57,520 nt of DNA from an uncultured Eubacteriales bacterium. Its GTDB lineage: Bacteria > Bacillota > Clostridia > Lachnospirales > Lachnospiraceae. The stretch is taken from assembly GCA_900319795.1 (NCBI GenBank), contig ONPU01000013.1, positions 1 through 57,520 on the forward strand, given 5' to 3'. Position numbers and translations under genes: made by a program. Shown piece after piece: positions 1 through 6,725 of this stretch (its first letter is position 1; each line of letters opens with the position of its first letter). The notes under the pieces are model-generated. The model saw only the letters and a program-made list of their open reading frames with translations. It was not told the origin of the DNA and searched no databases.

Positions 1-22
1 ATTATTCAGCGGCATAAGAATA

Positions 23-48
23 CCGCCAGCCGATTGCTCGACTGGCGG
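23..48. terminator. Inverted repeat at the left edge, possible terminator
   Basis: CCGCCAG at 23-29 pairs with CTGGCGG at 42-48, and CGA/TCG extends the stem inside, leaving a short loop. On the plus strand it is followed by CACAAAACTTTTT. It could end transcription arriving from the left of the window, or lie downstream of the minus-strand coding-like fragment that ends near position 70. Confidence 0.45.
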
Positions 49-197
49 CACAAAACTTTTTAATTATTCACTGTCCTCTTGACGGGTAGCACACCAAATT
101 CCGGAGGATTTGTTATTAAATTTCAGGTTTCTTCCTTCGTTTATTAGTCGAGTTCCCTCTAAGCTTTTACAATTAGGATCTATAAAAAGCCGATATG

Positions 198-252
198 ATG
201 ATAGTCAAAAAGCGAAGCCCTTTGCATAGAGACTTCGCTTTTTGACTATCAT
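198..252 (-). terminator. Long hairpin terminator of the prepilin gene
   Basis: A 20-bp perfect inverted repeat (198-217 against 233-252) ends in AAGCGAAG/CTTCGCTT with A/T tracts in the stem and a 15-base loop. It begins 10 bases past the stop codon of the minus-strand prepilin, where an intrinsic terminator is expected. The A-tract/T-tract stem would let it work in both directions. Confidence 0.7.
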
Positions 253-262
253 ATCTTCTCCA

Positions 263-781
263 TCAGCCTAAAGTATCAAGCTTGATAACGAACCCTGGCA
301 TGCCAGCGACAATAAGATTCTCTGAACTTCTGTCCCGCCATTGCAATTCCAAAATACCCTCATTTGGAGAATAATTACATGCAATTAATGCCTCGTCATA
401 CGGCATTTCTATTTCGTAATATCCTGCAAATTCTTCAGGTGTGCTGGTTCCATAACCTGGAACTGAAGTTCCTTTCCCATACGCAACGATAGAGCCTTTT
501 TTACTTGTATCTACGAATTTTCCACTTGCAGCATCATACCATAGTGTAACGTCTTGAATCATTCCAGTATTTTCATCCACTTTTAAAAATTCATCAGACA
601 AATAAGCCACAACAGCCTCTGCTTTTGCAGCACGGAAATTTGCAATATCTGTCGATTCTCGTGCTTTCTCTAACTGTCTTGTAAAAATAGGAATAGAAAC
701 CGCTACTAAAACAGCGATTATAGCGACAACAATAAGGAGTTCCGCGAGTGTGAAACCACTTTCACTATGTCTATTCTTCAT
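263..781 (-). CDS. Type IV prepilin-like protein
   Basis: A 172-residue protein with a classic class III signal: a nine-residue leader MKNRHSESG followed by FTLAELLIVVAII, with Glu at mature position +5. PilD-type peptidases cleave after such a Gly and N-methylate the Phe. The hydrophobic helix runs to about residue 30 and is followed by PIFTRQLEKARE, the usual amphipathic end of the pilin alpha-1 helix. The globular part is not recognisable beyond being a short pseudopilin-like domain. I chose the ATG at 781 rather than the GTG at 796 because GGAG lies 9 bases upstream of it and it gives a leader of normal length. It is probably a major or minor subunit of a Gram-positive type IV pilus or competence pseudopilus. 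No assembly gene (pilB, pilC, pilD) is in the window. Confidence 0.85.
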   Translation of the reverse strand: MKNRHSESGFTLAELLIVVAIIAVLVAVSIPIFTRQLEKARESTDIANFRAAKAEAVVAYLSDEFLKVDENTGMIQDVTLWYDAASGKFVDTSKKGSIVAYGKGTSVPGYGTSTPEEFAGYYEIEMPYDEALIACNYSPNEGILELQWRDRSSENLIVAGMPGFVIKLDTLG

Positions 782-828
782 TCTATTTTGCTCCACAAAA
801 AAATATGACTAGCCAAGAGATTAGTAAA

Positions 829-852
829 CTGCCACATATAGAAATGTGGCAG
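829..852 (-). terminator. Hairpin downstream of the truncated prepilin
   Basis: CTGCCACAT (829-837) pairs with ATGTGGCAG (844-852) around a 6-base loop, about 30 bases past the stop codon of the minus-strand prepilin fragment. In the direction of that gene it is followed by TTTAC, so it is a weak but plausible terminator. Confidence 0.5.
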
Positions 853-884
853 TCCATAGTCACTCAAAACAATCTTTATGATGC

Positions 885-1262
885 TCAAGCAAACGAGACG
901 GTTAATTTATCTGTATCAGTTTCATATTGTAATTGAATACTCTTGGTAGTAGTACTCGTTCCGTCATAACCATACTCCTTATACGGCTGATCTGTACCAT
1001 ATTTAACACTGCTTATTGTAAGCTCTGTTCCTTTTCCGCATGCAATAGCATTCTTCTGTAATAAGCCCGTAGCCGGATTATAATAAACAGTTTCCCCATT
1101 AAGCAGCATTTCTTCCACTGAATTTTTCTTTGGATTTCCATCCAAGATTGCCGTTACTGCAGCTGCCTTCGCCGCTCTCAGGTTAGCAAGATCCGTTGCC
1201 TCTCTACTCTTCTCCAACTGGCTTGTAAAAATCGGAATCGAAACCGCCACCAACACGGCCAT
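885..1262 (-). pseudogene. 5'-truncated prepilin copy
   Basis: The frame starts abruptly at AVLVAVSIPIFTSQLEKSRE, which corresponds to the second half of the hydrophobic N-terminal helix of the neighbouring intact prepilin (there AVLVAVSIPIFTRQLEKARE). The leader and the FTLAELLIVVAII part are missing. An in-frame TAG lies two codons before the first Met, so the reading frame cannot extend upstream, and no ribosome binding site precedes that Met. The rest (about 125 codons) remains open and has a pilin-like composition with Tyr/Gly-rich loops. Without the Gly|Phe cleavage site and Glu5 it cannot be processed or assembled as a normal pilin. It is either a decayed paralogue or a promoterless cassette. 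The similarity to the gene 3' of it suggests tandem duplication followed by deletion. Confidence 0.75.
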
Positions 1263-1333
1263 TTCCTAAGCAAAATTTTCCTCTTTTTCGAAATAATAGC
1301 TCCTTCCTAAGGTCTTTGTCTCAAGCTCTTGAA

Positions 1334-1441
1334 TCACCGTACTTCAAGTGATAACGTATCTTTTACAACTCTGGCAGAGCCGTCCGGCGATGTCATTTCC
1401 AGAATGAAATCATAAAATGAACAGCTTGACAGCCTTAAGCT
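1334..1441 (-). pseudogene. 3' remnant of a third prepilin-like gene
   Basis: Reading the minus strand from 1441 to the TGA at 1334-1336 gives about 35 open codons ending in FILEMTSPDGSARVV and KDTLSLEVR, a composition typical of the C-terminal beta strands of prepilin-like proteins. An in-frame TAG at 1442-1444 and the lack of a start show that it is only a tail. It sits directly upstream of the truncated prepilin on the same strand, so a cluster of at least three prepilin genes seems to have been eroded here. The family assignment rests on composition and position only. Confidence 0.4.
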
Positions 1442-1448
1442 CTATACC

Positions 1449-2336
1449 TTGTTAACGAAAAGCCATGACTATGGTAAACTTATAGAAAGAGAAAACACTG
1501 CTGTGACTAACGCCAACAGAAAACAGAAAGACAAACTATTCTATGCATTGTTTTCTGAGAAGGAGAACGCTCTTTCTCTATATAATGCCGTGAGCGGCAC
1601 TTCCTATACGGATGCAGAGAATCTCGAAATTGTCACTCTGGAGGATGTCCTGTACCTGACCATGCGGAATGACATGGCGCTGTGCTTTCATGATGATCTC
1701 GATCTTTTCGAGCATCAGAGTACTCCGAATCCAAACATGCCTTTGCGAGGATTATTGTACTTCGCCAGAGAATATGAAGGATGGCTGGCCTCTCATGAGA
1801 TCGACATCTACAGGTCCACGCTGGTGAAGATCCCTGCCCCGAAGTATTTCGTCATGTACAATGGGAAGGCAGCGAGGCCAGAGTATCAGGAACTGAAGCT
1901 ATCTGATGCCTTCGAAGAACCTTCGCTTGGATATGAGTGGACTGCCCATGTATATAATATCAATGCCGGCCACAATCTGGAACTGATGGAAAAGTGTGAA
2001 GTTCTGCATGGATATTCGGTACTGATCGAAAAGATCCGTTATAATCAGGACAGAGGCTTGAGCCTCGGAGAGGCAATTGCAAAAGCTTCAGATGACTGCA
2101 TCAAGGAAGGATATCTTAGAGAGTATCTTCTCAAACATAAAGGCGAGGTGAGAAACATGATTTTGACTGAGTACAATGAAGAACTCCGGGCGAAAACATT
2201 AAAAGAAGAAGGCGTAGATCTATTCGCCGAGTTGATGACCATTTTGTTTTCGTCGGGAAGATTGAAAGACGCAGAGAGAGCATCGTCCGACAAAGCTTTC
2301 CGTGAAGCACTATTCAAGAAATATAATCTGCTTTAA
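1449..2336 (+). CDS. Rpn / PD-(D/E)XK nuclease family protein
   Basis: A protein of up to 295 residues from a TTG at 1449. It resembles the Rpn/YhgA-like family of recombination-promoting nucleases, often annotated as PD-(D/E)XK family transposases, which act as DNA endonucleases and are not true transposases. Visible marks are an N-terminal NRKQKDKLF segment, then FHDDLDLFEHQST, which carries the acidic residue and ExQ-type element of the active site, and a conserved LLYFAREYEG stretch. The C-terminal 60 residues (from MILTEYNEEL at 2157) form a charged, helical, probably regulatory tail. There is no good ribosome binding site before the TTG, and a GTG at codon 19 is an alternative, so the 5' end may be damaged by the same rearrangement that truncated the prepilins. 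The next gene repeats its tail. Confidence 0.75.
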   Translation: MLTKSHDYGKLIERENTAVTNANRKQKDKLFYALFSEKENALSLYNAVSGTSYTDAENLEIVTLEDVLYLTMRNDMALCFHDDLDLFEHQSTPNPNMPLRGLLYFAREYEGWLASHEIDIYRSTLVKIPAPKYFVMYNGKAARPEYQELKLSDAFEEPSLGYEWTAHVYNINAGHNLELMEKCEVLHGYSVLIEKIRYNQDRGLSLGEAIAKASDDCIKEGYLREYLLKHKGEVRNMILTEYNEELRAKTLKEEGVDLFAELMTILFSSGRLKDAERASSDKAFREALFKKYNLL

Positions 2337-2347
2337 AGGGGAGAGAC

Positions 2348-2587
2348 ATGATTCTGACTGAATATAACGAAGAACTCCGGAAAAAAACATTGAGAGAAGA
2401 GGGTTTTGCAGAGGGCTTTGCAGAAGGCCTGGCAGAAGCCCGTGCGGAAGCCTATGAAGAAGGCGTGGAACTCTGCGCCAGCCTGATGAAGATCCTGCTT
2501 TCATCCGGCAGGCTGAAAGATGTAGAGAGAGCAGCGTCCGACAAAGCCTTCCGCGACGCACTGTTAAAAGAGTACAAACTACTCTAA
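2348..2587 (+). CDS. Free-standing duplicate of the Rpn C-terminal tail
   Basis: A 79-residue frame that begins MILTEYNEELRKKTLREEG and ends SSGRLKDVERAASDKAFRDALLKEYKLL-type, matching the last 60 residues of the Rpn-family protein just upstream. An extra insert of GFAEGFAEGLAEA-type repeats lies between the two conserved blocks. GGGGAGAGAC sits directly before the ATG, so it may be translated. In Rpn relatives such tails are variable in length and are made both within the full protein and from internal starts, where the short product can bind and modulate the nuclease. Here the tail exists as a separate copy. It could instead be the leftover of a second full Rpn gene after deletion of its nuclease part. 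Confidence 0.65.
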   Translation: MILTEYNEELRKKTLREEGFAEGFAEGLAEARAEAYEEGVELCASLMKILLSSGRLKDVERAASDKAFRDALLKEYKLL

Positions 2588-2605
2588 GCAAGGAGGAAAC
2601 CAGAA

Positions 2606-3616
2606 ATGGCAAAAACACGTTGGGGACTTCTGGGGGCAGGCATCATATTGGATCGTTGGATGAAGGGATTTCAGCAGGTAGAGGACGCCGAAGTGGCTGC
2701 GATTGCGTCGCGCACACCGGAGACGGCGCGGCGGATGGCCGACCGCTACGGGATCAAAGACGCTCTCACCTATGATGAGATTTTGAAAAGAGATGACATC
2801 GACGTGATGTATATCCCGGTGCCGCATATGGTTCACAAGGAGCTGGCAATCCGCGCGATGGAAGCCGGATACCATGTCCTTGTCGAGAAACCGGCCGCCG
2901 TATGCGCGGCGGATTGGGAAGAAATGGTCGCCTGCGCGAAAGAACACAACGTGTTCCTGATGGAAGCGGTGTGGACCCGCTGTTTTCCTGTCATTCAGCA
3001 GGTTCTGGATGAGATCAAAGCGGGGACGATTGGCGAAGTGCGGGCTGTACAGGCGTCATTTGCGTTCCGGGTCGGCGATGATTATGAAGGAAGACTGACG
3101 GATCCTGCTCAGGCGGGAGGCGCGCTTCTGGATGTGGGCGTTTACGGGCTGCATTTTGCGGGATTTATATATGGGAAAATGCCCGAGAAGGTCGTTTCCC
3201 TGGCATCCATTAATACGGATCATCTCCATCTTCAGGTAGATGAGCAAAATGTCATCGCCGGCATCTACGACAACGGCGCGCTCTTTACAGTCGCGAGCGC
3301 GGTCCGGACGGACATGCCGGATACGGCCTGGATCTACGGCACTGAAGGCTCCATCCGGGTGCCGGCTTTCTGGAAACCGCAAACTGCGGAGATCATAAAG
3401 AATGGGGAAGTGAGGAAGCTCTCGGCGCCTGTGCCTCAGCCGCTCCCCGGTGAGAAAGACGAAGGATATCAGTACGAAATCCGGCACGTTCAGGAATGCT
3501 TAAGCCGTGGGCTGAAGGAATCACCGCTCGTGACTTATGAAATGACGGCCAATGTTCTGAAAATGTGTGATGAGGCCAGGGCACAGTGGGGTCTGGTGTA
3601 TCCATTTGAGAGATAA
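2606..3616 (+). CDS. Gfo/Idh/MocA family oxidoreductase
   Basis: A 336-residue NAD(P)-dependent oxidoreductase. The N-terminal Rossmann fold shows WGLLGAGII at residues 5-13 for dinucleotide binding, and the family signature EKPAA near residue 96 carries the conserved Lys that helps bind substrate and cofactor. The C-terminal half is the alpha/beta domain that forms the active site and dimer interface, including GGALLDVGVYGLHF with the conserved Asp and His positions. It is closest in style to the trans-1,2-dihydrobenzenediol / D-xylose dehydrogenase-like branch. Its substrate is probably a sugar or cyclitol but cannot be read from sequence. AAGGAGG lies 9 bases before the ATG. It is the last plus-strand gene before a convergent membrane-protein gene. 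Confidence 0.9.
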   Translation: MAKTRWGLLGAGIILDRWMKGFQQVEDAEVAAIASRTPETARRMADRYGIKDALTYDEILKRDDIDVMYIPVPHMVHKELAIRAMEAGYHVLVEKPAAVCAADWEEMVACAKEHNVFLMEAVWTRCFPVIQQVLDEIKAGTIGEVRAVQASFAFRVGDDYEGRLTDPAQAGGALLDVGVYGLHFAGFIYGKMPEKVVSLASINTDHLHLQVDEQNVIAGIYDNGALFTVASAVRTDMPDTAWIYGTEGSIRVPAFWKPQTAEIIKNGEVRKLSAPVPQPLPGEKDEGYQYEIRHVQECLSRGLKESPLVTYEMTANVLKMCDEARAQWGLVYPFER

Positions 3617-3659
3617 CCATGATAAAGAAGTAATCTCCATACCTGAGCACGCGGCTTCA

Positions 3660-4013
3660 CTATTTTGACTGTTTTAGTTTTAAACGGAGGTCGTCTGTCA
3701 TTTTGTACCACCGCTGTACGGTATTTTCCAGAAAGAAGTAGTGACAGAAATAAAACCCCAGCAGAATGGCCAGACCGATGAGGATGGCTGCGGCAAAAAC
3801 ATTTTGCGAAATAAGAACCACAGCGAGCACAAACAGCTCAACCACTACCACCATCACGGTGACAATGAGATGGATAAGGCGCTCGTGCTGAAGCCAGGCG
3901 ATCTTTTCCTTATGCTCCTGAAGGAGTTCTTCGGTAGGAGGCTCTGTACGGAGCTTTTCCTCGTGTTTGGCACACCATGCTTTCATATTGATGCCGAAGG
4001 TATCTTTTTTCAT
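3660..4013 (-). CDS. Small two-helix membrane protein, unknown
   Basis: From the ATG at 4013 the product is 117 residues. It has a charged N-terminal half (MKKDTFGINMKAWCAKHEEK onward), two hydrophobic helices separated by a short turn (LIVTVMVVVVELFVLAVVLI and AAILIGLAILLGFYFCHYFF), and a basic C-terminal tail. The frame stays open upstream to a TTG at 4118, which would add 35 residues; an AAGGAGG lies within that extension near 4070. The start is therefore uncertain. I do not recognise a family. The terminal basic tail after two membrane helices suggests a simple hairpin protein with both ends in the cytoplasm. Confidence 0.6.
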   Translation of the reverse strand: MKKDTFGINMKAWCAKHEEKLRTEPPTEELLQEHKEKIAWLQHERLIHLIVTVMVVVVELFVLAVVLISQNVFAAAILIGLAILLGFYFCHYFFLENTVQRWYKMTDDLRLKLKQSK

Positions 4014-4185
4014 ATTATTATGGCGCCGAGTGCTCAGAGTGAAGTCAGGGGCAGGAGACGCCGCCTCCTTTCTTGAGGTCTGGTTTTCTGATATAATTTT
4101 CTGACGCGTTTTTTTCAAATAATGGTGCAGCGTTTCTTTCTTTTAAGGAAATTATAATGATTGCGATTCGTAAAGGAAAGCTGGA

Positions 4186-4207
4186 GATAATTGTTTATAC
4201 AATTATC
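4186..4207. promoter_or_regulatory. Perfect 9-bp palindrome between divergent genes
   Basis: GATAATTGT (4186-4194) and ACAATTATC (4199-4207) form a perfect inverted repeat with a 4-base centre, in the A/T-rich gap between the minus-strand membrane protein and trmL. The size and symmetry fit an operator for a dimeric helix-turn-helix regulator. No T-run follows, so a terminator is unlikely. Confidence 0.35.
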
Positions 4208-4327
4208 GCAGATTTCACTTTTAGCGAGCAAATTATTATAATAATTAAAATGGAAAACTGCCACTCAAAGACTTATTGTTTCACAATTTGACAGGCAGAA
4301 AACATTTCTATAGAAGAGGTGAGCAAC

Positions 4328-4825
4328 ATGAGTATCGGCATCATTCTGCATGAACCGGAACAGCCCGGCAACGCAGGGGCCATCGGGAGGACCTGCCTTT
4401 GCATGGGCGCGTCCCTTCATCTGATCCGGCCGCTCGGATTTATGACAAGCGACCGCTTTTTGAAGAGGGCCGGGCTCGACTACTGGCCGAGGCTGAATCC
4501 GACGGAATATGACAACTACGAGGAATTTCTGACGGCTCATCCCGGAGCCAGGGTCTGGTTCCTGACGACGAAGGCCCATCAGACGATCAGCGACGTGGAA
4601 TACCGGGACGGAGATTTCCTCATGTTCGGGAAAGAGAGCGCGGGGATTCCGGAGGAGCTTCTGGCGCCGCATCCCGAGATGTGTGTCCGTATTCCGATGG
4701 CGGAAGGGGAACGCTCTTTGAATCTTGCCGCGTCCTGTGCCATTGCGCTCTATGAAGCGGAGCGGCAGCTCGGATATAAGGACCTGGTTCGTACAGGTGA
4801 GCTGCACAGACTGCATTTTTCATAA
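4328..4825 (+). CDS. trmL: tRNA (cytidine(34)-2'-O)-methyltransferase TrmL
   Basis: A 165-residue SPOUT-class methyltransferase. It begins MSIGIILHEPEQPGNAGAIG, the first motif of the TrmL/CspR branch; the Asn of PGNAGAIGRTC is conserved. The C-terminal trefoil knot is visible as FGKESAGIPEELL and IPMAEGERSLNLAASCAIAL, which bind S-adenosylmethionine. TrmL methylates the 2'-hydroxyl of wobble base 34 in leucine tRNAs, a role known from the family. I took the ATG at 4328, which is preceded by AGAGGTG at good spacing, rather than the in-frame GTG at 4319. The length matches the family (150-165). It is followed by a terminator shared with the convergent MATE gene. Confidence 0.93.
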   Translation: MSIGIILHEPEQPGNAGAIGRTCLCMGASLHLIRPLGFMTSDRFLKRAGLDYWPRLNPTEYDNYEEFLTAHPGARVWFLTTKAHQTISDVEYRDGDFLMFGKESAGIPEELLAPHPEMCVRIPMAEGERSLNLAASCAIALYEAERQLGYKDLVRTGELHRLHFS

Positions 4826-4854
4826 GGGATAGTCTGCGCAGACTGCATAATAAA

Positions 4855-4881
4855 AGCAGGTGATTGTTCACCTGCTGTTTT
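4855..4881. terminator. Bidirectional terminator between trmL and the MATE gene
   Basis: AGCAGGTGA (4855-4863) pairs with TCACCTGCT (4868-4876) around TTGT, preceded by TAAAA and followed by GTTTTTA. It lies between two convergent stop codons, so it serves both genes. Confidence 0.8.
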
Positions 4882-6263
4882 TAGTGAATGGTAAGGTCCT
4901 GAACCCATATGCATTTTCGAAAATGAATGAGCACCCACGGAATTTTTCCCACCTCGTCCACGCAGGTGCATGCGTAAACCGCTACGACCGGCCAATGGAA
5001 GAAAAATGCTCCGGCCAGAGCCAGCGGAATCGCGAGGCCCCACATGGAAACCGCGAGGGAATACATATCGAACAGCGTGTCGCCGCCGGAATCCATGACG
5101 CCGTTGATCATGATCGTGTTGACTACGCGGCCGATCATATAAAAGGCCATGACGATCATCATGCCCGTCAGGTAGGAATGGGCCTTGGGAGTCAGTTTCA
5201 CCATACGGACAACGAGCGGCGTGATGGCCAGGATGAAAGCTGTGGAAGCGAACCCCAGGACGAATGAGAAGTTTCTCAGTTTATAGCCGTAGGCCTTTCC
5301 TTCGGCCAGGTTGCCCGCGCCGAGCTCATTTCCAACCATGATGGCGGCAGCGGTTGCGATACCGTTGCATACGCAGCAGGCAAGGTCGCGGATGACTGCG
5401 GCGATGGAATTGGAAGCTGCCGCGTCCGCGCCCAGATGGCCAATGATCGCGGTATAGGACGTAAAGCCGACACCCCAGAGCAGCGAGCCGCCCATGAGCG
5501 GGAGGCATTGCCGGATAAATGAAAGAAGAAGCTCTTTCCGGTCTTTGAAAAAATGAGCGAAGTCCGGAGTGAGATAGTCGTCCCGCGTTGACAGGATCAG
5601 GCAAAACAGAAGCTCCAGAGCACGGGCGATAGTGGTCGCGAGAGCGGCACCCCTGGCTTCCATCCGGAGCAGACCCAGAAGGCCGAAGATCAGAAGAGCG
5701 TTAAAAATGATATTCATCACAACAGCGGACGAACCAATTACCGCGCTTTCACGGACGTGGTCGGTGACTTTCATCATGCTCAGATAACACTGGGAAACTC
5801 CGGTCAGAAGATACGACCATCCGGCGATCCGCAGGTACGGCATGCCGATTTCGATCAGCACCGGGTCATGGGTGAATATACGCATAAGAAGACCGGGCGT
5901 CAGTTCACAGCCGAGGAAGAAGATCAATGAGACGGCGACGCTGAAGCGGATCATCATATTGAAGAGTTCGCGCATCGTCTTTTTGTCGCCTTTGCCCCAG
6001 TACTGAGCACCCAGAATGGAACCGGCACTCGTAATGCCCAGTACGAAAATGTTCTGGACGAACTGAACCTGGGTGGCGAGGGAGACGGCGGCCATTTCGT
6101 TCTGCGCGATGCGGCCGAGCATCAGGGCATCGGCGGCCGCGACGGAGGCCAGCATGAAGGATTGCAGCGCGATCGGGAGGGTCAGCTGCCACAGTCTGCT
6201 GTAAAACGTACGGTTGTCGATTTTCGCGGGCTTGAGTTCCCTTACGTTGATGGTGTTAGTCAT
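4881..6263 (-). CDS. MATE family efflux transporter
   Basis: A 460-residue membrane protein with about twelve hydrophobic helices in two homologous halves. It starts with a polar N-terminus and then LWQLTLPIALQSFMLASVAAADALMLG; this LPI...AD.lm.G pattern with the conserved Asp is typical of the DinF/NorM-like MATE family. The second half shows the matching SFIRQCLPLMGGSLLWGVGF. MATE proteins export cationic drugs or metabolites using H+ or Na+ gradients; the substrate is not predictable here. The stop codon abuts the terminator shared with trmL, and upstream lies a gene-free stretch leading to fumC, so it is a single-gene unit. Confidence 0.9.
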   Translation of the reverse strand: MTNTINVRELKPAKIDNRTFYSRLWQLTLPIALQSFMLASVAAADALMLGRIAQNEMAAVSLATQVQFVQNIFVLGITSAGSILGAQYWGKGDKKTMRELFNMMIRFSVAVSLIFFLGCELTPGLLMRIFTHDPVLIEIGMPYLRIAGWSYLLTGVSQCYLSMMKVTDHVRESAVIGSSAVVMNIIFNALLIFGLLGLLRMEARGAALATTIARALELLFCLILSTRDDYLTPDFAHFFKDRKELLLSFIRQCLPLMGGSLLWGVGFTSYTAIIGHLGADAAASNSIAAVIRDLACCVCNGIATAAAIMVGNELGAGNLAEGKAYGYKLRNFSFVLGFASTAFILAITPLVVRMVKLTPKAHSYLTGMMIVMAFYMIGRVVNTIMINGVMDSGGDTLFDMYSLAVSMWGLAIPLALAGAFFFHWPVVAVYACTCVDEVGKIPWVLIHFRKCIWVQDLTIH

Positions 6264-6725
6264 GGGTGATTATTCCTGTTTTTTCTGTAATCCCAGTGAT
6301 TGGTGTCTGCCCTGTATGTCTGCATGTTTCTGTCCTCACGCGGGCTTCTAAGCGGCTATCGTATCATGGATTAGAGCTGTCTTCAATGTGCAATTCTCAG
6401 CAAAAGCATATTGATTTTTGTCGGAACTGTTTTATGATGATGTATAACTTTTATATTTACTGTGTTAAGAGGGTTGCTGAAGATCATTGTATAAACAATT
6501 CAGACATCTGCACAAGTGATTAGTACTTCTTAGCTCGTCAGAAATTGTGTTGTTCGAAAAAATCACATTGTCTGAGCGCAGCGAGTTTGGGATTTTTTCG
6601 AACGGTTTTAGCAATTTCTGAGGAGCTTAGTAGTACTTCGCGCGGAAGCCGTCTGAATTGTTTATATAATGATCTCAGACTACGCTCTCGGCAGGTGTTT
6701 CAATAAAGTAAAGAGGATAAATGTT
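6264..6725. other. Gene-free region upstream of fumC
   Basis: This 460-base stretch separates the divergent MATE and fumC genes. The first 200 bases are A/T-rich with no coding signal I trust; a short plus-strand open frame at 6266-6523 lacks a ribosome binding site and runs into the inverted repeat. The second half is dominated by the long inverted repeat described separately. AAAGAGGA just before 6726 is the fumC ribosome binding site. Confidence 0.7.
6482..6674. repeat. Long imperfect inverted repeat (about 190 bp), MITE-like
   Basis: Three paired blocks are colinear. GATCATTGTATAAACAATTC at 6482 and the following AGAC pair with 6651-6674 at 23 of 24 positions. The region from 6519 (AGTACTTCTTAGCTC, then TCAGAAATTG) pairs with CAATTTCTGA and GAGCTTAGTAGTACT at about 6612-6638. 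TTCGAAAAAATC (6553-6564) pairs with GATTTTTTCGAA (6591-6602). The centre, 6565-6590, contains CTGAGCGCAGCGAG. The whole would fold into one long hairpin as RNA or cruciform. It codes for nothing, which fits a miniature inverted-repeat element or a dispersed intergenic repeat. No target-site duplication is obvious. Confidence 0.75.

Noticed and set aside
4912-4925. CATTTTCGAAAATG palindrome, similar to words at 13130, 13209 and 22910
   Set aside because: This copy lies within the MATE coding sequence, and short A/T palindromes of this kind occur by chance; no consistent placement was seen.
6266-6523. Plus-strand frame of 85 codons before fumC
   Set aside because: No ribosome binding site, Cys-rich odd composition, and it ends inside the long inverted repeat.
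6669-6725. Extended N-terminus for FumC
   Set aside because: The extension overlaps the inverted repeat and lacks a start signal; AAAGAGGA and homology place the start at 6726.
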